A stretch of DNA of 64,000 nt from Caulobacter segnis (GCF_019931575.1 NZ_CP082923.1:1798001-1862000), one strand, 5' to 3'; shown: positions 17,987-26,361, numbered from the stretch's first letter. Program-made: numbers and translations. The notes: a model not told the origin generated them from the sequence alone.

Positions 17987-20716
17987 ATGCGCAACCCGGC
18001 CCTGTCGATCGACGCCGACCGCCCGACCAGCCGCCACGTCCGCCAGAACGCCAATCTGCTCAGCGATCTGCTGATCGAGGCGATCACCTATCTGGAGGGG
18101 GAGGAGGCCGCCGCCCTGGTGGCCAAGGCGCGGATGGCGGCGTCGCGCGAGGACGTGGCCAACGGCGACGCCCCGGTGCTGGACCACCTGTTCTCCAACC
18201 TCTCGACCGACCAGGCCGTGTTCCTGGCCCGCGCCTTCGCCAGCCATTCGCTGCTGGCCAATATCGGCGAGGACGTCGCCGGCCGCCGCCGCCACGCCGA
18301 GGTCGACGCCCAGCCGGGCGACGAGCGCCCCCGCACCCTGATCGACGCCGTCCGCATCCTGAAGGACCACGGCAAGACCGACGCGGAGCTGGCCAAGATC
18401 TTCGCGGCCATGAACGTCGTGCCGGTGCTGACCGCCCACCCCACCGAGGTGCGCCGCCGCAGCATGGTCGACCGCGAGACCGAGATCTCGCGCCTGATGG
18501 CCCTGCGCCGCCACCACCTGCCGCCGGACCTAGACGCCGAGATCCGCGAGGGGCTGTTCCGCGAGATCGCCCTGATGTGGCGGACCCGCCTGTACCGTCC
18601 CGAGCGGATCACCGTGAAGGACGAGATTCGCAACGCCCTGTCGATCGTTCGCACTTCGATCCTGCCGGCGATCATCGACCTGTATGGCGACTGGACGGCC
18701 AAGATCGGCTCGCACGGCCATCTCGCGCCGCTGTTGAAGATGGGCTCGTGGCTGGGCGGCGACCGCGACGGCCACCCCGGCGTCAACGGCGACACGCTGA
18801 AGCTGGCCTTCGCCAGCCAGTCCCGCGTGATCCTCGACTGGTACGCTGGCGAGGTGCGCAAGCTGTGGTCGAACCTGGCGGTCTCGACCGCCTACACCCC
18901 GGTCTCGGAGGAGCTGCTGGCCCTGGCCGCCCAGAGCAAGGATCCGTCCGTTCACCGGCTGGACGAGCCCTACCGCCTGGCGCTGGAGCTGATCTTCGAT
19001 CGTCTCTCGGCGGTGTCGCAGAAGCTGACCAACCAATGGGTCGCCTTCGCCAATGGCCGGACGGATGTCGAACCCTACGGCCACCCGGACGCCTTTGTCG
19101 CCGACCTGTCGATCATTATCGACAGCCTGGAGCGCAACGGCGGCGAGCGTCTGGTCGGCTCGGCCTTGCGCACCCTGGTCGAGGTGGCCAAGGCCTGCGG
19201 CTTCCACCTGATGAGCCTGGACCTGCGCCAGAACGCCGACGTCCACGAGCGCACCCTGGACGAGCTGTTCCAGCGGGCCGGCACGGGCGTCGCCTACCTC
19301 AAGCTGGACGAGGCGGCCCGCTGCAAGGTCCTGATCGAGGAGCTGTCGCACCAGCGTCCCCTGGTCTCGCCGTTCACCGCCTACAGCGAGGAGACCAGCA
19401 AGGAGCTGGCCACCATGGAAGCCGCCGCCCAGGCGGTGCGCGACTACGGCCACGGCTGCATCGGGGCCTATATCATTTCGAAGTCGGCGACCCTGTCCGA
19501 CATTCTCGAGCCGCTGGTGCTTCTCAAGCAGGTCGGCCTGGTCTGGGGCGGCGCCGCGCCGCGCGCCTCGGTCAAGGTCGCGCCGCTGTTCGAGACCATC
19601 GGCGACCTGGAGAACGGCCCGGCCGTGCTGCGCCAGTGGCTGGAGCTGCCGTTGTCGCGGACCATCCTGGGCGACCGGCCGGTGCAGGAAATCATGCTCG
19701 GCTACTCGGACTCGAACAAGGACGGCGGCTATGTCGCCTCCCGTCGGGGCGTGGCGAAGGGGGCCTCGGCCCTGGCCTTCGAGGCCGACCGCATGGGCGT
19801 GGGCCTGCAGCTGTTCCACGGCCGCGGCGGCAGCGTCGGGCGGGGCGGGGGGCCGGCCGCCGAGGCCGTGCTGGCCCAGCCCGCCGGCACCGTCCAGGGC
19901 CGCATCCGCATGACCGAGCAGGGCGAGATGATCGCCCGCCGCTTCGGCGACCAGCCCACCGCCCGCCGAAACCTCGACGGCCTGGCCGCCGCCGTGCTGA
20001 TGTCCAGCGAGCGCCCGGTCCTCAAGCCCGACCCCAAGGTCGAGGCCGCCATGACCGCCCTGGCCGAGGCCTCGTTCCACGGCTTCCGGGCCCTGGTCTA
20101 TGACGACCCGGCCTTCGAGGACTTCTTCTGGTCGGTCACGCCGATCAGCGAGATCGTCGGCCTCAACATCGGCAGCCGCCCGGCCAGCCGCACCGCCAGC
20201 CGCAAGATCGAGGACCTGCGGGCCATCCCGTGGGTGTTCAGCTGGTCGCAGGCTCGCTTCATGCTGCCGGGCTGGTACGGTTTCGCCTCGGGCGTCGAGC
20301 GGGCCGGCCTGTCGGTCGAGCAGCTGCGCGACCTGGCCGGCAACTTCGATTTCTTCGCCTCCCTCCTGTCCAACATGGAGCTGGCCCTGGCCCAGAGCCA
20401 CATGGGCATCGCCAGCCGCTACGTCGATCTGTCTCCGGACAAGGCCGACGCCGCGCGGATCTTCGCGGCCATCCAGCGCGAGCACGAGGCCGCCTCGGGC
20501 CTGGCCCTGGCCATCCGGGGCGGTTCGGCCCTGCTGGACAACCAGCCTGACCTTGCCGAGTCGGTGGCCCTGGCTGGCCGTTCGGTCGACCCGCTGAACC
20601 ACCTGCAACTGGAGCTGCTGTCGCGCCGCCGGGGCGGGGACCAGGACGAGGAACTGCGCCTGGCCATCCAGCTGACCGTGGCCGGCATCGCCGCCGGCCT
20701 GCGCAATACGGGCTGA
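17987..20716 (+). CDS. ppc: Phosphoenolpyruvate carboxylase
   Basis: A 909-residue anaplerotic enzyme that forms oxaloacetate from PEP and bicarbonate. The catalytic histidine region TAHPTEVRRRS, GSWLGGDRDGHPGV, the PEP-binding loop FHGRGGSVGRGGGP and the invariant C-terminal NTG are all present. The ATG of MRNPALSID fits the family length. It lies between hexuronate operons but has its own leader and no LacI operator, so co-regulation is not indicated. Confidence 0.97.
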   Translation: MRNPALSIDADRPTSRHVRQNANLLSDLLIEAITYLEGEEAAALVAKARMAASREDVANGDAPVLDHLFSNLSTDQAVFLARAFASHSLLANIGEDVAGRRRHAEVDAQPGDERPRTLIDAVRILKDHGKTDAELAKIFAAMNVVPVLTAHPTEVRRRSMVDRETEISRLMALRRHHLPPDLDAEIREGLFREIALMWRTRLYRPERITVKDEIRNALSIVRTSILPAIIDLYGDWTAKIGSHGHLAPLLKMGSWLGGDRDGHPGVNGDTLKLAFASQSRVILDWYAGEVRKLWSNLAVSTAYTPVSEELLALAAQSKDPSVHRLDEPYRLALELIFDRLSAVSQKLTNQWVAFANGRTDVEPYGHPDAFVADLSIIIDSLERNGGERLVGSALRTLVEVAKACGFHLMSLDLRQNADVHERTLDELFQRAGTGVAYLKLDEAARCKVLIEELSHQRPLVSPFTAYSEETSKELATMEAAAQAVRDYGHGCIGAYIISKSATLSDILEPLVLLKQVGLVWGGAAPRASVKVAPLFETIGDLENGPAVLRQWLELPLSRTILGDRPVQEIMLGYSDSNKDGGYVASRRGVAKGASALAFEADRMGVGLQLFHGRGGSVGRGGGPAAEAVLAQPAGTVQGRIRMTEQGEMIARRFGDQPTARRNLDGLAAAVLMSSERPVLKPDPKVEAAMTALAEASFHGFRALVYDDPAFEDFFWSVTPISEIVGLNIGSRPASRTASRKIEDLRAIPWVFSWSQARFMLPGWYGFASGVERAGLSVEQLRDLAGNFDFFASLLSNMELALAQSHMGIASRYVDLSPDKADAARIFAAIQREHEAASGLALAIRGGSALLDNQPDLAESVALAGRSVDPLNHLQLELLSRRRGGDQDEELRLAIQLTVAGIAAGLRNTG

Positions 20717-20850
20717 GCCTTCTGTCCGACCGCCCTGGCGCGCGCCGGGGCGGCGGATATCCAAACCTGATGAATTTCAAAGTCTTGCTGGCCGCCAAAA
20801 CCAGGCTTCGCGGCGCTTGCGCGAACCGGCGGTTTCTGATTATGTGCGCA

Positions 20851-20864
20851 TGACACCGGTAGCG
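20851..20864. promoter_or_regulatory. LacI-family operator, eda distal site
   Basis: TGACACCGGTAGCG: the first half matches the uxaC and uxaA sites exactly and the second half is degenerate. It lies 44 bp (about four helical turns) from the stronger site downstream, compatible with cooperative binding. Confidence 0.6.
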
Positions 20865-20894
20865 AAGTGGCTTGGCCACTTTCCTGGTCTTCGG

Positions 20895-20908
20895 TGACAC
20901 CGGTGTCA
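20895..20908. promoter_or_regulatory. LacI-family operator, eda proximal site (perfect palindrome)
   Basis: TGACACCGGTGTCA is a perfect 14-bp palindrome and the most symmetric copy in the window. It lies upstream of eda-kdgK and should be the tightest binding site of the hexuronate regulator. Confidence 0.75.
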
Positions 20909-21288
20909 TAACGGTTCGGATTCAGCGTCGTGGTTGGTCCGTCTCGTTTGCGGCTCTTTGAGCTCGCTCCTGCGCAAACTTTTGGGGCGTCGGCGAAATC
21001 CGACGCCCTCAATTTTGCGCTCGGCGCGTGCGGGAAGCGCCGACGGAAAGAGGTTCGGGGAAGGAAGCGACGACCAGCGATTTCACGCGGACAGGCCGAT
21101 GGTCCAGGACCAGCCTGTGAATTCCGCGCCGCGAGACCCTTAAGTTTGACGTTGCGGCAAGCCCGGTGTGGCGCTCGCGCCCAACGCGGTCTAAGGGAAC
21201 GCCCTGAGCCACTACCGGCGAAATATTGCGCGCGCGGCGGCCCCAAAAGCCATCCGCGCAAGAACGATCCTTCGGGAAGGAGTTTGAG

Positions 21289-21963
21289 ATGGTGAAAGAC
21301 CGTATGGCGGTGCTGACCGCCCTGATGGACCAGGGCGTGATCCCGGTGTTCTACCACCCGGACGTCGAGGTCTGTAAGAACGTGATCCAGGCCTGCGCCG
21401 ACGGCGGCGCGCCCTGCATCGAGTTCACCAACCGCGGCGACTTCGCCAGCCACGTCTTCTACGAAGTGACCCGCTACTTCGATAAGGCCGATCCGCGCGT
21501 GATCATGGGCGTGGGCTCGATCGTCGACGCCCCGACCGCCGGCATCTACATCGCCAACGGCGCCAAGTTCGTCGTCGGCCCGATCCTGAACGCCGACGTC
21601 GCCAAGGTCTGCAACCGTCGCAAGATCCCGTATTCGCCGGGCTGCGGTTCGGCCTCGGAAATCTCGTACGCCGAGGAACTGGGCTGCGAAATCGTCAAGG
21701 TGTTCCCGGGCTCGTCGGTCGGCGGCCCCGATTTCGTCAAGGCGGTGCTGGGCCCGATGCCCTGGACCCGCATCATGCCGACGGGCGGCGTCGATCCGGA
21801 CGAGGCCTCGGTGAAGAAGTGGTTCGGCGCTGGCATCGTCGCCGCCGGCATGGGCTCCAAGCTGATCACGCAAGAGCTGCTGGACGCCAAGGACTACGCG
21901 GGCATCTCCAAGAAGGTCCGCGAGACGGTAGACCTGATCAAGAAGGTTCGTGGGAAGGCCTAA
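21289..21963 (+). CDS. eda: 2-dehydro-3-deoxy-phosphogluconate (KDPG/KHG) aldolase
   Basis: A 224-residue TIM-barrel class I aldolase splitting KDPG to pyruvate and glyceraldehyde-3-phosphate. IPVFYHPDVEVCKNVIQA, PCIEFTNRGD and the Schiff-base lysine motif EIVKVFPGSS are visible, with MPTGGVDPD in the phosphate-binding region. The ATG follows GGGAAGGAG. It is co-transcribed with kdgK (6-nt gap) and also serves the Entner-Doudoroff pathway. It is a divergent Eda subgroup. Confidence 0.92.
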   Translation: MVKDRMAVLTALMDQGVIPVFYHPDVEVCKNVIQACADGGAPCIEFTNRGDFASHVFYEVTRYFDKADPRVIMGVGSIVDAPTAGIYIANGAKFVVGPILNADVAKVCNRRKIPYSPGCGSASEISYAEELGCEIVKVFPGSSVGGPDFVKAVLGPMPWTRIMPTGGVDPDEASVKKWFGAGIVAAGMGSKLITQELLDAKDYAGISKKVRETVDLIKKVRGKA

Positions 21964-21969
21964 GACCAA

Positions 21970-23076
21970 ATGACCGACAACATCCTCAACATCCGCCCGG
22001 CTTCGGAAACCAAGTGGGACTGCGCTTCCTTCGGTGAAGTGATGCTGCGTTTCGACCCGGGCTTCGGCCGGGTGCGCAACGCCCGTCAGTTCCAGGTCTG
22101 GGAAGGCGGCGGCGAATACAACGTCGCCCGCGCTTTCCGGAAGTGCTGGGGCAAGCGCTCGACCGCCGTCACCGCCCTGCCGGTGAACGACCTGGGCTGG
22201 CTGGTCGAGGATCTGATGATGCAGGGCGGTGTCGACACCTCCCACATCATCTGGCGCGACTTCGACGGCCTGGGCCGCAACACTCGCGTCGGCCTGAACT
22301 TCACGGAGAAGGGCTTCGGCGTTCGTCCGGCCCTGGGCTGCTCGGACCGTGGCCACTCGGCCGCCTCGCAGATCCGCCCCGGTGAAGTGAACTGGGAAAA
22401 GCTGTTCGGCGAGGAAGGCGTGCGCTGGTTCCACACCGGCGGCATCTTCGCGGCCCTGGCCAGCAACACGGCCGAAGCGGTGATCGAAGCCGTGGAAGTG
22501 GCCCGCAAGTACGGCACCGTCATCTCCTACGACCTGAACTACCGCGCCTCGCTGTGGAAGTCCCAGGGCGGCAAGGAAGGCGCCCAGAAGGTCAACCGTC
22601 ACATCGCCCAGTACGTCGACGTGATGATCGGCAACGAAGAAGACTTCACCGCCTGCCTGGGCTTCGAAGTCGAAGGCCTGGACGAGCACATCAGCGCGAT
22701 TGACCCGGCCAACTTCAAGAAGATGATCGAGACCGCTGTGAAGCAGTTCCCGAACTTCAAGGTCGCCGCCACCACCCTGCGCAACGCCAAGACCGCTTCG
22801 GTCAACGACTGGTCGGCGATCCTGTACGCCGGCGGCGAGTTCTACTCGTCGATGATGCGCGAGAACCTCGAGATCTACGACCGCGTCGGCGGCGGCGACG
22901 GCTTCGCTTCGGGCCTGGCGTTCGGCTTCATGGAAGGCAAGGGCCCCCAGGCCGCCGTCGAGTACGGCGCGGCTCACGGCGCCCTGGCCATGACCACCCC
23001 GGGCGACACCTCGATGGTGCGCCAGGCGGAAGTCGAGGCCGTGATGAAGGGCAAGGGCGCGCGGGTCATCCGCTAA
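21970..23076 (+). CDS. kdgK: 2-keto-3-deoxygluconate kinase (PfkB family)
   Basis: A 368-residue ribokinase-fold sugar kinase that phosphorylates KDG to KDPG, the substrate of the adjacent aldolase. Evidence includes SFGEVMLRFDPGF at the N-terminus, WEGGGEYNVARAF, the SYDLNYR substrate motif and the anion-hole motif GGGDGFASGLAFG. The context with eda and the operators makes KDG a far better substrate guess than fructose or adenosine. Confidence 0.93.
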   Translation: MTDNILNIRPASETKWDCASFGEVMLRFDPGFGRVRNARQFQVWEGGGEYNVARAFRKCWGKRSTAVTALPVNDLGWLVEDLMMQGGVDTSHIIWRDFDGLGRNTRVGLNFTEKGFGVRPALGCSDRGHSAASQIRPGEVNWEKLFGEEGVRWFHTGGIFAALASNTAEAVIEAVEVARKYGTVISYDLNYRASLWKSQGGKEGAQKVNRHIAQYVDVMIGNEEDFTACLGFEVEGLDEHISAIDPANFKKMIETAVKQFPNFKVAATTLRNAKTASVNDWSAILYAGGEFYSSMMRENLEIYDRVGGGDGFASGLAFGFMEGKGPQAAVEYGAAHGALAMTTPGDTSMVRQAEVEAVMKGKGARVIR

Positions 23077-23404
23077 ACGCCTCTTTCTCTTTGAAGAGCG
23101 AGGAGAAGCCCTCGGCCGTAAGGCCGGGGGCTTTTTCTTTGACGTAGGGCGGCGTTTCGTTGCCGTCCTCGTCGCATTCGACCTTCTGGTAGCCCGGTGG
23201 AATGGGCTCTCCGGGCTTGAAGTAGCTGATCGCGCCATATGCGCCGCGATAGGTGTATTGCTTGCGTCGCTCGATCTGGTCGTGAAGCGCGATGAACCGG
23301 GCCATGATCATGACTTTCAGACGATCTTTGTCGCGGACGTAGCGCCGGCTGGCGCGGGTGCCGCTGGTGGAGCGCTTCAGCCGTGGCTTTCGAGGAAGGG
23401 GCAT
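23066..23404 (-). CDS. Hypothetical basic protein
   Basis: A 112-residue frame convergent with kdgK, overlapping its 3' end by 11 nt. The N-terminus is very basic (PLPRKPRLKRSTSGTRASRR). The central region reads like a real folded protein (RRKQYTYRGAYGAISYFKPG, GYQKVECDEDGNETP). The last codons include the hairpin that terminates kdgK. I do not recognise the family. Natural-looking amino-acid content favours a real gene; the terminator overlap argues for caution. Confidence 0.5.
   Translation of the reverse strand: MPLPRKPRLKRSTSGTRASRRYVRDKDRLKVMIMARFIALHDQIERRKQYTYRGAYGAISYFKPGEPIPPGYQKVECDEDGNETPPYVKEKAPGLTAEGFSSLFKEKEAFSG
23107..23140 (+). terminator. Rho-independent terminator of eda-kdgK
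   Basis: An 11-bp stem AGCCCTCGGCC / GGCCGGGGGCT with one mismatch and a GTAA loop, followed by TTTTTCTTT. It is 30 nt after the kdgK stop. Confidence 0.85.
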
Positions 23405-23418
23405 TTGGGGAGCTCCTG

Positions 23419-23494
23419 AAATCCTCCCCCGCTAGGGGGAGGATTGGGGCGCGTGGAAACCGCTCAGCGGTGCGACCGTGAGGTTAGGGGAGGG
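23419..23494 (+). repeat. Two-hairpin palindromic repeat, single copy
   Basis: The first hairpin is perfect, ATCCTCCCCC-GCTA-GGGGGAGGAT. A GGGGCG linker follows, then a short hairpin ACCGC-TCA-GCGGT and a GTGAGGTTAGGGGAGGG tail. The order fixed hairpin, variable hairpin, G-rich tail matches the elements at 23.9-24.1 kb and 39.7 kb. Confidence 0.65.
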
Positions 23495-23904
23495 ATGCGA
23501 GGCGCCGGACGTTCGTCCGGAGTGTGAGTAGTAATTACCGTTTTCGACGAAGCCCGACGCCTCGCGCGATCGTTTTCCATCAGCGTCCCGTCGGGTGGCC
23601 CTGTTCAGGCCTTACCGGGACCCAGGTCTCCCGTTTCCGAGAGCCCTAGCGGTAGGAGAGGACGGGCTTGCAGCCAGACGCGCCCTTTTGCCTCCAACCA
23701 CGCCGACGGCGGGCGGGTCTGGCCAGCAACCAGATCCCCGGACCGTTCGAGTATCCCCCTCGAACCTGTCCCCGCTCGACCGCCCCCCAAAGCCGCGAAG
23801 GTCGCTGGCCGCGCGCCCTCCCCAGTGCTTCGAGGTGGAAGCAGGATAGGGCCGCTTTGGGAGGGGAGGATGAAAAGGCGGGAACGCTCGTCGAACGCCT
23901 CTGG

Positions 23905-23966
23905 AAACCCTCTCTCTTCGAGAGAGGGAGGGGCCCGCGCCGTTAGGCGTGGGAGGGCGAGAGGTT
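23905..23966 (+). repeat. Two-hairpin palindromic repeat, left arm of an inverted pair
   Basis: First hairpin CTCTCTC-TTC-GAGAGAG, then GGAGGGG. The second hairpin is CCCGCGCC-GTTA-GGCGTGGG, and the tail is AGGGCGAGAGGTT. The partner 68 nt downstream is inverted. It shares the first hairpin and the tail but has a different second hairpin. Confidence 0.7.
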
Positions 23967-24034
23967 ACGAGGACAACCTCGAAATCATCTTTTCTTCCAG
24001 TATCTTGCGGCCGCGCCCAATCCAGAATGGGTGA

Positions 24035-24094
24035 AACCTCTCACCCTCCCATGCTGCGCATGGGCCCCTCCCTCTCTCAAAGAGAGAGGGGTTC
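24035..24094 (-). repeat. Two-hairpin palindromic repeat, right arm of an inverted pair
   Basis: Inverted copy of the element at 23905. On the minus strand the first hairpin is CTCTCTC-TTT-GAGAGAG and the second is CCCATGC-GCA-GCATGGG. Second-hairpin sequence differs from its partner while full pairing is kept. Confidence 0.7.
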
Positions 24095-24124
24095 TACGCC
24101 CGTTCCTTGACGAGCGTTGGCGCG

Positions 24125-24814
24125 CTACTTCGCCGAGAACGACACCACCACCGGCGCCGCCGGGACGTCGGCCAGCGACTTGAAGAATCGATTGCTGGGG
24201 CTGTTGAAGCCAACCAGGTACGTCCTGCCGGCCTGCACCGTGCAGTTCAGGCTGTAGCTCTTGCCGTCCGGCGATTGGGTCGGTGGGGCAGGGCAGTTGG
24301 GGTAGCTCTCGCGATCGCGCATCACGAAGGCGAAGCTCTTTGGCTGCATCGGCCGGTCGAACGTCACCTTCAGCGTCAACGGGCCCGCCGGGACGACGTC
24401 GCCCGGCTTGGGATAGGTGGCGACCACGCGCGGCGGCGTGGCGGGGTCGGGGGCGGCTTGGCCGGAGACGGCCAGAGCGGTGAACGCGCCAACGACGGAA
24501 GCCAGGATGACCAAGGCGGAGACTCCCAGAAGCACGGGCCAGCGGGCCCGCAGGTTGAAGACACGCGCCTCGATTGCCGCACCGCCGCCGTGTCCGACCA
24601 CCCCGATTTTCTCGTCACGACTTTCTTGGGCGACAAGGCGCGCCAGCTCTCGACTGCTGCCGACGCCGGTCTTGCGGCGCGCCTCGCGCAGTCGCTCGTT
24701 GACGGCGGCTTCGGACGCGCCAAGCAAGTCGGCGGCGCTCTTGGCGGTGTGGCCCTGGGCTAGCAGCAGCAAGGTCCGGCGCTCGGCGTCGGACAGGCGC
24801 GAAAGGTCAGACAT
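24125..24814 (-). CDS. Membrane-anchored LuxR-type HTH protein with extracytoplasmic Ig-like domain
   Basis: A 229-residue protein. Residues 4-60 form a LuxR/GerE-type helix-turn-helix (LSDAERRTLLLLAQGHTAKS, then AVNERLREARRKTGV). A single membrane helix follows (about 90-118, PVLLGVSALVILASVVGAFT). The exported C-terminus resembles a bacterial Ig-like (Big_5/SbsA) domain (VVATYPKPGDVVPAGPLTLK, VTFDRPMQ). The layout suggests a one-component sensor that binds DNA inside and senses outside. There is no sigma-70 region 2 or receiver domain. The ligand and targets are unknown. Confidence 0.8.
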   Translation of the reverse strand: MSDLSRLSDAERRTLLLLAQGHTAKSAADLLGASEAAVNERLREARRKTGVGSSRELARLVAQESRDEKIGVVGHGGGAAIEARVFNLRARWPVLLGVSALVILASVVGAFTALAVSGQAAPDPATPPRVVATYPKPGDVVPAGPLTLKVTFDRPMQPKSFAFVMRDRESYPNCPAPPTQSPDGKSYSLNCTVQAGRTYLVGFNSPSNRFFKSLADVPAAPVVVSFSAK

Positions 24815-24876
24815 GGAAGCCCCAGGACGAATGGGGGCAGGTCAGCACGCTTCGGTCGAGGCCCGCAACAGCGGCG

Positions 24877-25185
24877 CTAGACCTCGCCGCGCAGTTTCGC
24901 GTTCACCGCCAGGCTTTCTTCCATGCGGGCCAACTGCTCTGGCGTGGCGGGCTTCTGATGCTTGGTCTTCCACTCGGCGGCCGGCATGCCGTGGACGGCC
25001 GTGCGGGCGTCGTCCTTGCTGATCGCGCCTTCGGACGCTTCGCTGACCCAATCGCCCAGGCAGTTGCGGCAGAAGCCGGCCAGGCCCATCAGGTCGATGT
25101 TCTGGGCGTCGGCGCGCATCTGGAGATGCTCGACCAGGCGGCGGAAGGCGGCGGCGGCGTGGCGGTCTTCGATCTCGAGGGTCAT
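24877..25185 (-). CDS. DUF1244 family protein
   Basis: A 102-residue cytoplasmic protein with the conserved core AAFRRLVEHLQMRADAQNID followed by LMGLAGFCRNCLGDWV, diagnostic of DUF1244. The CRNC pair may bind a metal. Function is unknown. The start is the ATG of MTLEIED, where the family similarity begins; an ATG nine codons upstream is possible but has no better ribosome-binding site. It is divergent from the aminopeptidase gene. Confidence 0.88.
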   Translation of the reverse strand: MTLEIEDRHAAAAFRRLVEHLQMRADAQNIDLMGLAGFCRNCLGDWVSEASEGAISKDDARTAVHGMPAAEWKTKHQKPATPEQLARMEESLAVNAKLRGEV

Positions 25186-25275
25186 GGTCTTCGATCCGGG
25201 TTCAGGCCGCATTTTGTCTAGAGACTAAGCCGAATGAGCGCGAGAGTGCGCGGCCTCTTTCGACAGGATTCGACC

Positions 25276-26361
25276 ATGGACTTCTCGCGGCTTCGGACGA
25301 CCAGCAAGGTCACGGACGAGTGGACCTATCCGCAGGGCGCGCCGCTGCGCACCGGATGGCTCCGCGTCGACACCGCGCCCGACCACGAGCTCTACTGGGA
25401 GGAATACGGCCGCGCCGACGGCGAGCCGGTGATGTTCCTGCACGGCGGGCCGGGCGGGGCCTGCGCGCCGGTGATGTCGCGGTTCTTCGATCCCGACCGC
25501 TATCGCGTGATCCTGTTCGACCAGCGCGGCTGCGGCAAGAGCCGGCCGACCGTGGCCGCCGACGGGCCGGAGAAGGCCCTGGCCCACAACACCACCGACC
25601 ACCTGGTCGCCGACATCAACGCCCTGCGCGAGGCGCTGGGAATCACCGGCAAGATGCATGTCTTCGGCGGCAGCTGGGGCAGCACCCTGGCCCTGGTCTA
25701 CGCCATCCGCAATCCGGACAAGGTCGCCTCGCTGATCCTGCGCGGCATCTTCCTCGGGTCCAAGGAGGACCTGCTCTACATGTACCAGGGCAATGCGGCG
25801 ACGTTCGAGACGCAGCCGTACGCCCTGACCGAGCCTGGCGCCTACATCGCCTATCCCGACGAGTGGAAGGTCTTTGTCGAGGTCATTCCGGCCGACCGGC
25901 GGGGCGACATGATGGGCGCCTACAAGGCGATCTTCGACATGGTGCCGACGACGGACGCCGAGCGCCGGCGCCAGCTGGAGGCGGCCCTGGCGTGGTCGGT
26001 GTGGGAGGGGACGATCTCGAACATGATCCCGGCCGACGAGGACGCGGGCAAGTTCGGCGAGGCCGAGTTCGCCCTGTGCTTCGCCCAGATCGAGGCCCAC
26101 TTCTTCGCCAACCACCTGTTCCTGAGGCCCGACGAGATCACCAGCGGCGTGGGCGCGCTGAAGGGTGTTCCGGTCCACATCGTCCACGGTCGCTTCGACC
26201 AGGTCTGCCCGCTGACCCAGGCCTCGCGGCTGGTCCAGGCCCTGGAGGCGGCGGGTCTGCCGCCGGCGACCTATGTCCGCACCGACGCGGGCCACAGCGC
26301 CATGGAGGCCCAGACGGTGCTGGCCCTGACGGCGATCATGGACGGTCTGCCCCGGATCTAG
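25276..26361 (+). CDS. pip: Prolyl aminopeptidase (proline iminopeptidase), S33
   Basis: A 361-residue alpha/beta hydrolase that removes N-terminal proline from peptides. The oxyanion loop MFLHGGPGGAC, FDQRGCGKSRP, the nucleophile elbow GGSWGSTLAL, the aspartate in HGRFDQVCP and the histidine in DAGHSAMEAQ make the full catalytic set. The ATG of MDFSRLRTT matches family length; an ATG 42 nt upstream is possible. No operon partner is evident. Confidence 0.92.
   Translation: MDFSRLRTTSKVTDEWTYPQGAPLRTGWLRVDTAPDHELYWEEYGRADGEPVMFLHGGPGGACAPVMSRFFDPDRYRVILFDQRGCGKSRPTVAADGPEKALAHNTTDHLVADINALREALGITGKMHVFGGSWGSTLALVYAIRNPDKVASLILRGIFLGSKEDLLYMYQGNAATFETQPYALTEPGAYIAYPDEWKVFVEVIPADRRGDMMGAYKAIFDMVPTTDAERRRQLEAALAWSVWEGTISNMIPADEDAGKFGEAEFALCFAQIEAHFFANHLFLRPDEITSGVGALKGVPVHIVHGRFDQVCPLTQASRLVQALEAAGLPPATYVRTDAGHSAMEAQTVLALTAIMDGLPRI

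Larger units (their letters stand above)
20717..21288 (+). other. Long intergenic leader before eda
   Basis: This 572-nt gap holds a strong GC hairpin right after ppc (20730-20753, no T-run), two LacI-type operators, and about 380 nt between the second operator and the eda ATG. Open frames in it look like GC-rich chance frames with no family resemblance. A strong ribosome-binding site (GGGAAGGAG) precedes eda. The unexplained 380 nt could be a long 5' UTR or contain a second promoter. Confidence 0.6.
23405..24124. other. 720-nt intergenic region rich in palindromes and possible structured RNA
   Basis: No convincing protein gene. It contains one copy (23419-23494) and an inverted pair (23905-23966, 24035-24094) of a two-hairpin repeat, listed separately. 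The middle part, about 23585-23765, can form four successive hairpins: GTCCCG/CGGGAC; CCCGT-CC with GG-ACGGG around CCTA-GCGG-TAGG; CCAGAC-GCGCCC/GGGCGG-GTCTGG; TTCGAG/CTCGAA. This resembles an untranslated RNA, but I could not match it to RNase P, 6S, SRP or tmRNA. Confidence 0.5.

Noticed and set aside
13298..18517. Very long open frame on the minus strand (about 1,740 codons)
   Set aside because: It is antisense to lacI, uxaC, kduI and kduD, which all have clear family motifs. Its product is His/Gln/Arg/Val-rich shadow sequence typical of GC-rich DNA.
20930..21295. Possible 121-residue protein in the eda leader
   Set aside because: Arg/Ala/Pro-rich with no family resemblance, no good ribosome-binding site, and it overlaps the eda start.
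23560..23700. Cobalamin riboswitch on the minus strand
   Set aside because: A GGGAGACCTGG stretch resembles part of the B12 element, but the other conserved boxes are absent and no B12-related gene follows.
23585..23765. Known housekeeping RNA (RNase P, 6S, SRP RNA, permuted tmRNA)
   Set aside because: Stem-rich, but none of the conserved sequence blocks or a tag reading frame could be found.
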